Shown: positions 26,673 through 35,528 of the stretch, piece by piece | How the letters are laid out: every line of letters begins with the position of its first letter | Numbering within the stretch: position 1 is the stretch's first letter | Assembly (NCBI RefSeq): GCF_014647375.1 | Contig: NZ_BMPB01000015.1 | Span: 124,001 to 188,000 of the forward strand | From: Parabacteroides faecis | GTDB taxonomy: Bacteria; Bacteroidota; Bacteroidia; Bacteroidales; Tannerellaceae | Length of the DNA stretch: 64,000 nucleotides | Reading direction: 5' to 3' | The notes under the pieces: generated by a model | Databases searched by the model: none | Told to the model about the DNA's origin: nothing | Seen by the model: the letters and a program-made list of their open reading frames with translations, nothing else | Translations under genes and position numbers: made by a program

Positions 26673-26776
26673 ATTAGGGGACGCAGACGACGCAGATAAC
26701 GCAGAGTTTCGCAGACTAATTAATATTCTTATCAGCGTTCTTCTGCGCTCTGTCTGCGTCGTCTGCGTTCCCTAAT
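26673..26776. repeat. 24-base inverted repeat with GCAGA-rich arms inside the permease operon
   Basis: The arms 26673-26696 and 26753-26776 are complementary with one mismatch and enclose 56 bases. The left half contains CGCAGA four times about nine bases apart. The repeat lies in the 157-base gap between pair 2 and pair 3. In RNA it would form a long hairpin without a T run, so it is more likely a processing or stability element, or a dispersed repeat, than a terminator. Confidence 0.7.
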
Positions 26777-26811
26777 ACGAACTGTATATACAAATATAAA
26801 CAACAAAAGCT

Positions 26812-28119
26812 ATGTATAAACAATACTTCAAACAAGCCTGGAACCTGATGAAGCAAAACCGCTTCTACAGCGCGGTCTATATCATCGGTACCGGACTGGC
26901 TATCTCGATGGTGATGGTCATGGCGATCGTGTACCATATCCGTACCGCCGATATCGCTCCCGAAGTGCATCGCGGCAAATATCTGTATGTCGACCAAATG
27001 AAATATGAACGGGGGAAAAGCAGCTCTACTTTCTTCTGGGGCATCCGTTCTGCTAAAGAATGCCTGATGCCGTTGAAGTCGGCGAAGGAGGTGGCACTGA
27101 TGACCAACACGGCCATTACAAGCATGCTTCATGGCGATACTTATGTACAGATTCCAGGGGGAGACGACCCGCAGAAGGTACAGGTGATGGGGACGAACAA
27201 TAGCTTTTGGCGCCTCTTTTCTTTTTCATTTATCGAAGGGAAGCCGTTTAGTGAGGAAGAGTTCCAGTCGGGTTTCCCCCGCGTGGTCGTTTCCGAATCG
27301 CTGGCACGCCGTATTTTTTCGATGGCGACCGGTGTGACGGGAAAAAGCATCCTGCTCGATGATACCGAATATTCCGTCAGCGGTGTGGTGAAAGATATCT
27401 CTGCCGTTACACCGTCCGTTTATGCCGATATGTGGATGCCTTATACTTCCATACCGCTGGTTATGGCGGCCTCCAACGAACGCGATGTGTCGGTCGGCTT
27501 GCTGACGGTCTGTATTCTGCCTGTCGACGGGATGGGAGCCGATGAGGTGAGCCTTGAACTGGAAGAAATGATCGACCGTTATAATACGACCCTGGCCGAC
27601 GGAAAGCTAAGTATGATGAACGGGGTGGAGACGCATCTGACGCATGTGGTCCGCCAGTTTGTGATGGGTGGCTCCGTGACTGCGGTTTATCTGATACTCC
27701 TGTTTCTGATCCTGCTTTTCATGCTGATCCCGGCTCTGAACCTGTCCGGTCTGAACGCTTCACGGATGCAGGACCGTATTTCCGAACTAGGTGTGCGGAA
27801 GGCTTTCGGGGCACGTAAGAACCGACTGTTGACACAGGTACTGATAGAAAACTTGTTGCTGATGCTGCCGGGCGGATTGGTTGGACTACTGGTCTCTTAT
27901 GGGATGGTCGCGCTTTTCCAGCAGTTGCTGCTTACTCCGGGTATCATTGCCATGATACAGGGCAGTGTGCAGATGGAACTGACATTCGGAATGCTGTTGA
28001 GTCCGGCCGTGTTCGGCTATGCCTTCCTGGTTTGCTTCGTCTTGAACCTGATGTCGTCGATGATTCCTGCCTGGCGTGCGATCCGTGTGAATATAACTGA
28101 GTCATTAAACCACAATTAA
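26812..28119 (+). CDS. MacB/FtsX-type ABC permease, type A, pair 3
   Basis: A 435-residue permease, the closest relative in this window of the type A protein of pair 2 (same length, near-identical first 45 residues, shared HIRTADIAPEVHRGK region). The periplasmic domains diverge more (for example the acidic FLMPLKSAKEV region replaced), which fits selection for different partners or ligands. Coupling segment RISELGVRKAFGARKN; end NITESLNHN. The type B partner begins ten bases later. Confidence 0.88.
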   Translation: MYKQYFKQAWNLMKQNRFYSAVYIIGTGLAISMVMVMAIVYHIRTADIAPEVHRGKYLYVDQMKYERGKSSSTFFWGIRSAKECLMPLKSAKEVALMTNTAITSMLHGDTYVQIPGGDDPQKVQVMGTNNSFWRLFSFSFIEGKPFSEEEFQSGFPRVVVSESLARRIFSMATGVTGKSILLDDTEYSVSGVVKDISAVTPSVYADMWMPYTSIPLVMAASNERDVSVGLLTVCILPVDGMGADEVSLELEEMIDRYNTTLADGKLSMMNGVETHLTHVVRQFVMGGSVTAVYLILLFLILLFMLIPALNLSGLNASRMQDRISELGVRKAFGARKNRLLTQVLIENLLLMLPGGLVGLLVSYGMVALFQQLLLTPGIIAMIQGSVQMELTFGMLLSPAVFGYAFLVCFVLNLMSSMIPAWRAIRVNITESLNHN

Positions 28120-28129
28120 AGAGATAGAT

Positions 28130-29404
28130 ATGCTGTTACATATACTGAAACTGATCAAGACACAACGCCGCAGCAATACCTGGGTGTTTATCGAACTACT
28201 TGTCGTCTTTGTACTGCTTTGGTACGCCGTCGACCGGATGATGATGAACCGGATAACACAGGCGCAACCGATGGAATATTCATTTGAAAATGTCTATAAG
28301 GTGACGCTGGCAGTGCGTCCTTCAAGCAGCGCTTCCTATATTGCCTACGAAAAGGGAAGCCAGGGGGCGGGAGAGGATTTCATGCGTATCATCCGCCAGT
28401 TGGAGGCACATCCCGACGTGCAGGTGGTGGGCATGGCAAACGGGGCTTCGATGCCTTATACCTATATGTCCAATTCGGAGACTTACTTTCAGGAGAAAGA
28501 TTCTCTTTTCCGGAATGCCTTTGACTTCAACGTTACACCCGGTTATTTTCGTGTATTCGATATACATACGGCTGATGGCGGTTCATCGGATGAGCTGGCA
28601 TCTGCTATTCAGGAGGGTATCCTTATCAGTGAGCCGATGGCGATGGAATGTTTCGGTTCGACGAAGGTGGACGGCGAGGAGTTGCTTATCCTTCAGGATG
28701 ATACCTTTCGTTTTCGTGTGAAGGGAGTGACGGGGGCTGTGAAACGCGAAGAGTTCAGTCAACCGCCTTCGATTGTCTTTAAAGAGATGAAGGAACGGAG
28801 TATCCTCAGGATGGGTGAACAGGAGCTGGGGAAGATGCAGATCTGTTTCCGGGTTCGTCCGAATGTCGCGGCGGAAAGTGCTTCCGAATATGCCGTCCGT
28901 TTTAAGAAAGAGATGAAACACCGGCTGGCGGCGGGAAACTTCTGGCTGGCGAATGTTCAATATTATCCCGATGTACGTACGAACTATCTGGCGACCTCGA
29001 TGAATACGGGTGGGCAGAAGTTGGACGTTGCCATTAACCTCTTCCTGCTGATCAATGTCTTTTTGGCTGTGATCGGGACATTCTGGTTCCGTGTGAACCG
29101 CCGCCGTAACGAGCTGGGGATTCGCATGGCTGTCGGTTCTACCCGTCTCCGCCTGCAGCAGTTGCTGATTGGTGAAGGATTGATGATACTGACCATTACT
29201 GCCGTACCTGCCTTGCTGATTTGTGTGAATGTGGCCTTCGCCGGCCTGCTGAGCACGGAAGTCATGGAGGTGACTGCCGGGCGCCTGTTGCTTGTCAGCT
29301 TGCTGACATGGCTCTTGCTGGCTGTTATTATCATTTTAGCTGTCTGGTATCCGTCCCGCAAGGCAGCACATCTGGAACCGGCGGAAGCATTACATTATGA
29401 GTAA
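28130..29404 (+). CDS. MacB/FtsX-type ABC permease, type B, pair 3
   Basis: A 424-residue type B permease, sister of the pair 2 type B protein: same length, RVNRRRNELGIRMAVGSTR and a long identical C-terminal stretch ending WYPSRKAAHLEPAEALHYE-like. Four membrane helices and one large periplasmic domain (about 50-280). It is 21 bases ahead of pair 4. Confidence 0.88.
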   Translation: MLLHILKLIKTQRRSNTWVFIELLVVFVLLWYAVDRMMMNRITQAQPMEYSFENVYKVTLAVRPSSSASYIAYEKGSQGAGEDFMRIIRQLEAHPDVQVVGMANGASMPYTYMSNSETYFQEKDSLFRNAFDFNVTPGYFRVFDIHTADGGSSDELASAIQEGILISEPMAMECFGSTKVDGEELLILQDDTFRFRVKGVTGAVKREEFSQPPSIVFKEMKERSILRMGEQELGKMQICFRVRPNVAAESASEYAVRFKKEMKHRLAAGNFWLANVQYYPDVRTNYLATSMNTGGQKLDVAINLFLLINVFLAVIGTFWFRVNRRRNELGIRMAVGSTRLRLQQLLIGEGLMILTITAVPALLICVNVAFAGLLSTEVMEVTAGRLLLVSLLTWLLLAVIIILAVWYPSRKAAHLEPAEALHYE

Positions 29405-29425
29405 ATTATTTTAAGAGTAGAAACC

Positions 29426-30706
29426 ATGTATAAGCAATATTTTAAACAAACGATACAAATGATGAAAGAAAGTCCCTGGCTCACTTTCATCTCCATATTC
29501 GGTACGGCCTTGGCGATATCGTTCATTATGACGATCATCATCAGCCATCAGGCAATGTACAAGAATATAGCTCCGGAGACCGCCCGCGAACGGACGCTTT
29601 ATGTCAAATGGGTCGGCGTGCAGGATAAACTGACTGAGAGTACCCAGGCGAACGGTTATCTGTCGCTGAAGACGATCCGCGAGTGTTTCCAGTCGCTGGA
29701 GATACCGGAAGCGGTGAGCATCACTTCGCCGGCACAGTCACGCCTGGCAACGGTTCCCGGTAATCCGGGTGAACGCTGTTTCGTGCTCTTTACCGACGAT
29801 GTATTCTGGAAAATCTGTTCCTTCAACGTGCTGAGGGGAAATCTCTATACCAAAGCCGAGTTTGATGCCGGTATCCGGAAAGTGGTGATCAGCGAATGGC
29901 TGGCACGCCGGATGTTCGGTACGATCGATCAGGTGGTGGGCAAGACCATACAGTTTAGTTTTATTACCTATACGGTCTGTGCCGTGGTGGCGGATGTCAC
30001 GCCCCGTACTACTTTCTCCTATGCCCATGCCTGGGTGCCTTTTACCGCTGCCGGTATTCCGGAGATAAAAGGTTCGGAAAATATCATGGGGCATTACAAA
30101 TGTATGATCGTTGCCCGTTCGTCGTCCGACTTCGATGAGATACGCGACGAGATCACCCGGCAAACGGAACAGTATAATAATACGCTGGTTGATCATAAAG
30201 TCTATTTCTATGACCAGCCCGATACGAAATATGTGGAAGAGATGCGCTTCGGACCGGGGATGCCCAATATGCAGTCTATCTATCTCAGTGCCATCCTCCC
30301 GATTCTGATCGCCTTGTTGGTACCTGCCATTAACCTGTCGGGATTGACCTTGTCGCGGATGCAGGAGCGGGTGAGCGAACTGGGCGTACGTAAAGCTTTC
30401 GGCAGTACACGGGCGGGATTGCTCGGACAGATCGTGTACGAGAATATCGTGGTGTCGGTGATCAGTGGGATGCTGGGGTTATTGCTCTCTTATTGGTTCC
30501 TTTATCTGCTGAAAGATTCGATGTTCACATCGTCTACCTATTTCGGCATGGATGTGACGGCGGAGGTTCCGGTATCGGCTCTGATCCGTCCGGAGGTGTT
30601 CCTGATCGCCTTCCTGTTCTGTTCTTTTCTGAACCTGCTGAGTGCCTGCGTTCCCGCGTGGCGTGTGTCGTCGATACCTATTGTTGAATCGTTAAAAGGA
30701 GAATGA
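29426..30706 (+). CDS. MacB/FtsX-type ABC permease, type A, pair 4
   Basis: A 426-residue type A permease. The N-terminal helix TFISIFGTALAISFIMTIII is followed by a periplasmic domain closest to that of pair 5 (NGYLSLKTIRECFQSLE, LFTDDVFWKI are shared). Coupling segment RVSELGVRKAFGSTRA; C-terminal PIVESLKGE. The next gene starts 13 bases downstream. Confidence 0.88.
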   Translation: MYKQYFKQTIQMMKESPWLTFISIFGTALAISFIMTIIISHQAMYKNIAPETARERTLYVKWVGVQDKLTESTQANGYLSLKTIRECFQSLEIPEAVSITSPAQSRLATVPGNPGERCFVLFTDDVFWKICSFNVLRGNLYTKAEFDAGIRKVVISEWLARRMFGTIDQVVGKTIQFSFITYTVCAVVADVTPRTTFSYAHAWVPFTAAGIPEIKGSENIMGHYKCMIVARSSSDFDEIRDEITRQTEQYNNTLVDHKVYFYDQPDTKYVEEMRFGPGMPNMQSIYLSAILPILIALLVPAINLSGLTLSRMQERVSELGVRKAFGSTRAGLLGQIVYENIVVSVISGMLGLLLSYWFLYLLKDSMFTSSTYFGMDVTAEVPVSALIRPEVFLIAFLFCSFLNLLSACVPAWRVSSIPIVESLKGE

Positions 30707-30719
30707 GGAGGAACATATA

Positions 30720-31985
30720 ATGATCAAACACCTGTTTACAATCATATGGAATCAGCGCAAGAGGAATATCTGGATCCTGACGGAACTGATGTTAATATCT
30801 GTCTGCCTGTGGTACGTCATCGATTATATGAGTGTGCTGTCCACGATAGTCCGTACCCCGCTGGGATTTGATATTGCGGATACCTACCGCGTCGATATCA
30901 AAGAACGTACCCCGGAAAGCGACGGCTATATCGATCCCGAAACGAAAGAAACGACTACCGGAGCTGACCTGCTGACAATCATGGAGCGTATCCGGCAGTA
31001 TCCGTCCGTAGAAGAAGTATCTATGTCGATCGGCTCTCAGCCGTATGCTTCGACGGGATATACCAGCCAGGTCTATTACAGCCGCCTGTTCTATAAAGAT
31101 ACGGTGGGGGTGACTATGCAACGATATAAAGTGACACCTTCTTTCTTCCGTGTTTTCCGTATAGAGCGCGAAAGCGGGAACGGTCCGGCGTTGGCGGATG
31201 CACTCGACGTACATTCTATCATCTTGTCTGCCAATGGCGCCGAAGAGTTGCTGCCGGGAGAAAGTGCTACGGGTAAGAGCCTGCAGATCGGGAAGGATGG
31301 TTACTTTAAAGAGGTGAAGGCGCTCTGCATACCTATCCGCTGGACGGAATATGAGAAGAGCAGACCTTGCTATTACTCCTTATTGTCGGAAGATGAGATA
31401 GCCGGTGAGCTTGGTTCGGGCAACCTGGAGAATATGGAACTGTGTATCCGTATCCGTCCCGATGCCGCGGCCCGTTTCAGTGAGGATTTCCGCCGGGATA
31501 TGGGAGCGCAACTGTCGGTTGGAAACCTTTACCTGATGGATGTCCGCTCTTCTTCGCTGATAAGGGAAGCAATAGTGAGTCCGGTGGGAAGTGATATCCG
31601 GATGCGTCTGAACTTGTTGATTTTCCTGAGTATCAATATCTTTCTGGGAATCTCCGGTACATTTTGGTTCCGCACGCAGCATCGCTGGGGAGAGATGGGG
31701 TTACGTGTAGCCCTGGGCTCCACCAGGCATGGCCTACGGGCATTGCTGATAGGTGAAGGGCTGGTCATGCTTGCTTTGGCTATGCTACCCGCCGTTGTTA
31801 TCAGTTTCAACCTGGGGATAGCCGAACTGGTCAACCTTAATTGGGCGGACTTTACCGCTGTCCGTTTCCTGACGGGGATTGCTCTGACCGGCTTGCTCAT
31901 GGCATTGATGATCATCTCGGGTATCCTGTATCCGGCATGGCGTGCCGTGAGAATGAAACCGGCGGAAGCCTTGCGTTATGAATAA
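30720..31985 (+). CDS. MacB/FtsX-type ABC permease, type B, pair 4
   Basis: A 421-residue type B permease beginning IKHLFTIIWNQRKRNIWIL, with coupling segment RTQHRWGEMGLRVALGSTR and the end PAEALRYE, the only type B protein here with R instead of H before the final YE. The predicted periplasmic domain is about 45-280. A palindromic repeat lies between it and pair 5. Confidence 0.88.
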   Translation: MIKHLFTIIWNQRKRNIWILTELMLISVCLWYVIDYMSVLSTIVRTPLGFDIADTYRVDIKERTPESDGYIDPETKETTTGADLLTIMERIRQYPSVEEVSMSIGSQPYASTGYTSQVYYSRLFYKDTVGVTMQRYKVTPSFFRVFRIERESGNGPALADALDVHSIILSANGAEELLPGESATGKSLQIGKDGYFKEVKALCIPIRWTEYEKSRPCYYSLLSEDEIAGELGSGNLENMELCIRIRPDAAARFSEDFRRDMGAQLSVGNLYLMDVRSSSLIREAIVSPVGSDIRMRLNLLIFLSINIFLGISGTFWFRTQHRWGEMGLRVALGSTRHGLRALLIGEGLVMLALAMLPAVVISFNLGIAELVNLNWADFTAVRFLTGIALTGLLMALMIISGILYPAWRAVRMKPAEALRYE

Positions 31986-31997
31986 ACTATCTCGTAC

Positions 31998-32017
31998 GGG
32001 CGGTTCGCGAACCGCCC
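31998..32017. repeat. REP-like perfect palindrome GGGCGGTTCGCGAACCGCCC
   Basis: A 20-base perfect palindrome, 12 bases after the pair 4 stop and 23 before the pair 5 start. It matches the core of the palindrome at 7965-7992. In the transcript it would be a strong hairpin between cistrons and could alter the stability of the upstream or downstream mRNA. Confidence 0.75.
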
Positions 32018-32040
32018 TTGCATAAACAACAATAACGACT

Positions 32041-33327
32041 ATGTATAAACTCTATTTCAAACAAGCCCTGGCCATGCTGAAGGAGAATAAACTCCTCAGC
32101 CTGATCTCCATTCTGGGAACAGCTTTGGCTATCTGTATGATCATGGTGATGGTGATCACTTACGAGGTGAGGGTAAATAACTATTCGCCGGAGGACAACC
32201 GCGACCGGACCATGTATGTGCGGTGGGGCGGACGTGACTTTAAAGGTGCAAATCATGGTAACGGTTACCTCTCCCTGAAAACGATCCGGGAATGTATCCA
32301 GACAATGGAAACGCCGGAAGCCGTCGCCATCGTTTCCCCTTGGCGTAGCCAGCTGGCTTCCATCCCGGGAGGGCAGGAGAAGAAAGATTGCCTGATGCTG
32401 TTTACCGACGATGTGTTCTGGAAGATATTCGACTTCGACTTTGTGGCCGGTAGCCCGTATACGAAGGAAGAGGTGCAGTCGGGTATCAAGAAGGTCGTTA
32501 TCGCGGAGTCGCTTGCCAATCGGCTTTATGGTACTTCTGATGCGGCTGGCAAGACGATCATGATCAGCTATAAACCCTATACCGTCAGTGGCGTAGTGAA
32601 GGATGTGTCTACGATTGCCAAAGCATCGTATTCCGAAGTATGGGTGTCTTATTCGGCGCAGCCTTTCCCCGACGATACCTGGGCTGAGAGTATAACCGGG
32701 TGGTATCAGGCCATTATCCTGGCACATTCCTCTTCCGATTTCGAAGCCATCCGGCAGGAACTGGATAGACAGCTGGTTCGTTACAACAGTTCGCTGGCCG
32801 ACTACAAACTCACCCTGTACGACCAGCCCGATACCCATCTGGAATGGGAGATCAAAGGGTTGGGAGCTATGGGGCCTGACAAGACAAAGACCATCCTGCA
32901 ATATATGCTGGTGATCGTTATTCTGTTGCTCGTACCTGCCATTAACCTGTCGGGGATGACCTTGTCGCAGATGCGGAAGCGCATGTCGGAGATCGGTATC
33001 CGTAAGGCATTCGGAGCTACCCGGGGAACGCTGATGGTACAAATCCTTTCGGAGAGTATGCTGCTGACCCTGCTGGGAGGTATCATCGGATTGTTTATCT
33101 CTTATATAGCTATCTGGCTGATGCGTACCTGGTTATTGAGCAACAGTTTTGCTTCTATCTCTTCTGTCTTTGGAGGCACGCCGGCGTTGTCGGTGACGGA
33201 GTTGCTTAACCCGGTGATATTCCTTTATGCCTTTGTGTTCTGTCTAATACTGAACTTGTTGTCGGCGGGAATACCGGCTTACCGGATGGCCCGGAAGAAT
33301 GTGATGGAAGCGTTGAACGAATACTAA
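32041..33327 (+). CDS. MacB/FtsX-type ABC permease, type A, pair 5
   Basis: A 428-residue type A permease, closest to the pair 4 type A protein in its periplasmic domain (NGYLSLKTIRECIQTMETPEAVAIVSP, LFTDDVFWKIFDFDF). Coupling segment RMSEIGIRKAFGATRG and end NVMEALNEY. The long reverse-strand reading frame over this gene (31987-33042) is an antisense shadow. Confidence 0.88.
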   Translation: MYKLYFKQALAMLKENKLLSLISILGTALAICMIMVMVITYEVRVNNYSPEDNRDRTMYVRWGGRDFKGANHGNGYLSLKTIRECIQTMETPEAVAIVSPWRSQLASIPGGQEKKDCLMLFTDDVFWKIFDFDFVAGSPYTKEEVQSGIKKVVIAESLANRLYGTSDAAGKTIMISYKPYTVSGVVKDVSTIAKASYSEVWVSYSAQPFPDDTWAESITGWYQAIILAHSSSDFEAIRQELDRQLVRYNSSLADYKLTLYDQPDTHLEWEIKGLGAMGPDKTKTILQYMLVIVILLLVPAINLSGMTLSQMRKRMSEIGIRKAFGATRGTLMVQILSESMLLTLLGGIIGLFISYIAIWLMRTWLLSNSFASISSVFGGTPALSVTELLNPVIFLYAFVFCLILNLLSAGIPAYRMARKNVMEALNEY

Positions 33328-33339
33328 ACTCATACGAAG

Positions 33340-34590
33340 ATGATCAATCATATATTAAAACAAATATGGAACCAGCGGAAGAGTAACGGCTGGTTGTTCG
33401 GTGAACTGTTGCTTGTTGCCGTTAGCTTGTGGTACATAGTCGATTTTTTGCTGGTGACACTGTATGCTTTCAATGCTCCTATGGGGTTTGATATCGACCA
33501 TACCTATAAGCTCCAGTTCAGTGCACGCGAAGAAGGTGCCGAAGGGTATCTGTCCCCCGAAGAGCATCCAGCAGTTGTAGGCGAGGACCTGTGGGATGCG
33601 ATGAACAGACTCAGGCTGCATGCGGGGGTGGAAGCTGTTACTTTGTCGAGATTCGGTGTACCGTATAACAATATAAACAATTATATGTCTTTGGGACGTG
33701 ATACGGTAGTGGAGAAGACGGCTTGCCGCATCTATTACGTAACACCGGAGTATTTTGATGTCTACCGTATCCCTGCGGCACCGGGAAGTAACCGGCAGCC
33801 GGGAGAGGGGGTGACTGCCAATAGCATTGTCCTGACAAAAGATGCAGCCGATAAGATATTCGAGGGGGAGGATGCCTTTGGAAAGATTGTCTATTCCGGT
33901 GATAATACCTGGACGACTAAAGTAGGAGCCATCTGCGGGACTGTGCGTGGTTCGGAATTCAAGCGACCCAGACCGAATGTTTATCTCTGTATGGGGGAAG
34001 GGGATATAAAAACGATAAATGCCGATTTCCTTCCTTGGGCCGAAGTCTCGGTAAGGGTAAAACCGGAAGCGGACAGGGATTTTGCCGATACCTTTATGAA
34101 AGAGAATAGTAATCAGGTGGAGATTGGAAATCTTTATCTGCAGAGTATCACACCCCTGTCTGTTTTACGGGAGGACGGCATACGTGACGGCAAAGGAGAG
34201 ATGAATACCCGTTTGTCTATCCTGCTCTTCCTGCTGATCAATATATTTCTGGGGATAGTCGGTACGTTCTGGTTCCGTACCCGTCAGCGGCAGGGGGAAA
34301 TGGGACTTCGCATGGCATTAGGTTCTACTCGCAACCAACTGCGGAGCACTGTCCTGGGAGAAGGCATCTTGTTGCTGACTCTTGCCTTTATTCCGACGGT
34401 AGTGATCTGTGTCAATATCATGTTGGCGGATCTGACGAATACGGTGCTGATGGATAACACGGTCCTCCGTTTTGTCGTAGGCATGCTGATCACTTACCTG
34501 TTGATCGTAGGGATGATCATTGCCGGAATCTGGTATCCGGCCAATGAGGCAGCACGCCTTCAGCCGGCGGAGGCTTTACATTACGAGTGA
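33340..34590 (+). CDS. MacB/FtsX-type ABC permease, type B, pair 5
   Basis: A 416-residue type B permease, the last gene of the array, starting INHILKQIWNQRKSNGWLF and ending PAEALHYE. Coupling segment RTRQRQGEMGLRMALGSTR. It is closest in style to the type B proteins of pairs 1 and 4. A strong terminator begins 42 bases after the stop, closing the operon. Confidence 0.88.
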   Translation: MINHILKQIWNQRKSNGWLFGELLLVAVSLWYIVDFLLVTLYAFNAPMGFDIDHTYKLQFSAREEGAEGYLSPEEHPAVVGEDLWDAMNRLRLHAGVEAVTLSRFGVPYNNINNYMSLGRDTVVEKTACRIYYVTPEYFDVYRIPAAPGSNRQPGEGVTANSIVLTKDAADKIFEGEDAFGKIVYSGDNTWTTKVGAICGTVRGSEFKRPRPNVYLCMGEGDIKTINADFLPWAEVSVRVKPEADRDFADTFMKENSNQVEIGNLYLQSITPLSVLREDGIRDGKGEMNTRLSILLFLLINIFLGIVGTFWFRTRQRQGEMGLRMALGSTRNQLRSTVLGEGILLLTLAFIPTVVICVNIMLADLTNTVLMDNTVLRFVVGMLITYLLIVGMIIAGIWYPANEAARLQPAEALHYE

Positions 34591-34632
34591 TTATTTCTCA
34601 TATAAATTACATTAGCCACGTAGAGCTAATAA

Positions 34633-34672
34633 AGCCCGGATCTGTAGCGAATACATGTCCGGGCTGTTTTTT
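34633..34672 (+). terminator. Intrinsic terminator closing the eight-permease operon
   Basis: AGCCCGGA (34633-34640) pairs with TCCGGGCT (34658-34665), followed by a T run. There are no comparable terminators between the eight permease genes. Confidence 0.9.
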
Positions 34673-34689
34673 GTCTGTGCCGTGTGGCG

Positions 34690-35256
34690 TCAGAAAGTCA
34701 TCGAGGCATAAATACCGAAATGCTTGTCACCGGCAAGCGGGCTGAGTGTCAGGTTGTGCTTTTGGGCGAACGGACGGGTAAAGATATAGGCACTGCCGAT
34801 ACCCATAGCGGCTCCGGCTGCCACGTCCCACCAGTCATGTTTCTTGGCATACGTACGGCTCCAACCTACATAGGTAGCTACGGCATATGCCGGAATTCCC
34901 CATTTCCAACCATATCTGCGTTGGATAAAAGCTGCTCCGGTAAAAGATACCGAGGTGTGCATGGAAGGGAAGGAATGGTTGTCGCTGCCGTCCGGACGTT
35001 CTTTCTTGATAAGATACTTCAGGGCATACGTCATTCCGACGGTACTTACACCAGCCAGTGCTCCTTGCTTCAATCCTTGCCAGTCCTGTAAGATCAATAC
35101 CGTCGCCAGGCTGGCTGCCGGAGTCAGGCAGGCAAGTACGTCGCCCGAGGTGCGGACGGCTTTCCGGCTACCGCTTAACTTGACTTCTTGTGCATGACCG
35201 TTGAAACAGGCGATAAAGGCCAGGAGGAAGACAAAGAGATAGGTTGTACGTTTCAT
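34690..35256 (-). CDS. PAP2-family phosphatase
   Basis: A 188-residue membrane-associated phosphatase of the PAP2 superfamily. The three signature motifs are present: K-x6-RP in KYLIKKERP, PSMHTS, and SRTYAKKHDWWDVAAG (SR-x5-H-x3-D). Such enzymes remove phosphate from phosphatidate, undecaprenyl pyrophosphate or lipid A; which substrate applies here is unknown. The signal peptide MKRTTYLFVFLLAFIACFNGHAQ supports export. An open frame extends to 35352, but ATG at 35256 is the only start giving a proper signal peptide. It is the last gene of the leftward group rmuC-dgkA-DUF4250-PAP2. Confidence 0.88.
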   Translation of the reverse strand: MKRTTYLFVFLLAFIACFNGHAQEVKLSGSRKAVRTSGDVLACLTPAASLATVLILQDWQGLKQGALAGVSTVGMTYALKYLIKKERPDGSDNHSFPSMHTSVSFTGAAFIQRRYGWKWGIPAYAVATYVGWSRTYAKKHDWWDVAAGAAMGIGSAYIFTRPFAQKHNLTLSPLAGDKHFGIYASMTF

Positions 35257-35290
35257 ATATTTATTGTTAGTGCAAATATAGAAACGGAGG

Positions 35291-35467
35291 TTACCAGAAC
35301 TTATTGTTCTCGGCACTGTACTCAAAGCCGGCAATTGCCAACTTGTGGACAAGCATATCTTTGTCTACGTCCATTTTACTACATAATTCATCGAGTGATG
35401 CATAACGGTCGCGCAGTTTCATGTTGACTACGCTGAAGAGCATCATCGGATCTTCGGGAAGTTTCAT
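35291..35467 (-). CDS. DUF4250 small protein
   Basis: A 58-residue protein with the DUF4250 pattern LPEDPMMLFSVVNMKLRDRYASLDELC and the tail GFEYSAENNKFW. The function of the family is unknown; it is small, acidic and presumably cytoplasmic. In-frame ATGs at 35479 and 35476 would add up to four residues; the start at 35467 (MKLPEDP) fits the family. Confidence 0.85.
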   Translation of the reverse strand: MKLPEDPMMLFSVVNMKLRDRYASLDELCSKMDVDKDMLVHKLAIAGFEYSAENNKFW

Positions 35468-35528
35468 TGTTCTCATCATTTAAATTAAATAACTGTTATT
35501 GATTCTATTTTGTTTAAAACGCCTGGTT

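Noticed and set aside
26673-26776. Intrinsic terminator splitting the permease operon
   Set aside because: No T run follows the stem and the loop is 56 bases, so it is unlikely to stop transcription on its own.
31987-33042. 351-codon open frame on the minus strand over permease pair 5
   Set aside because: It is antisense to a clear MacB/FtsX permease and has the His/Arg/Gln-rich composition typical of shadow frames, with no family motif.
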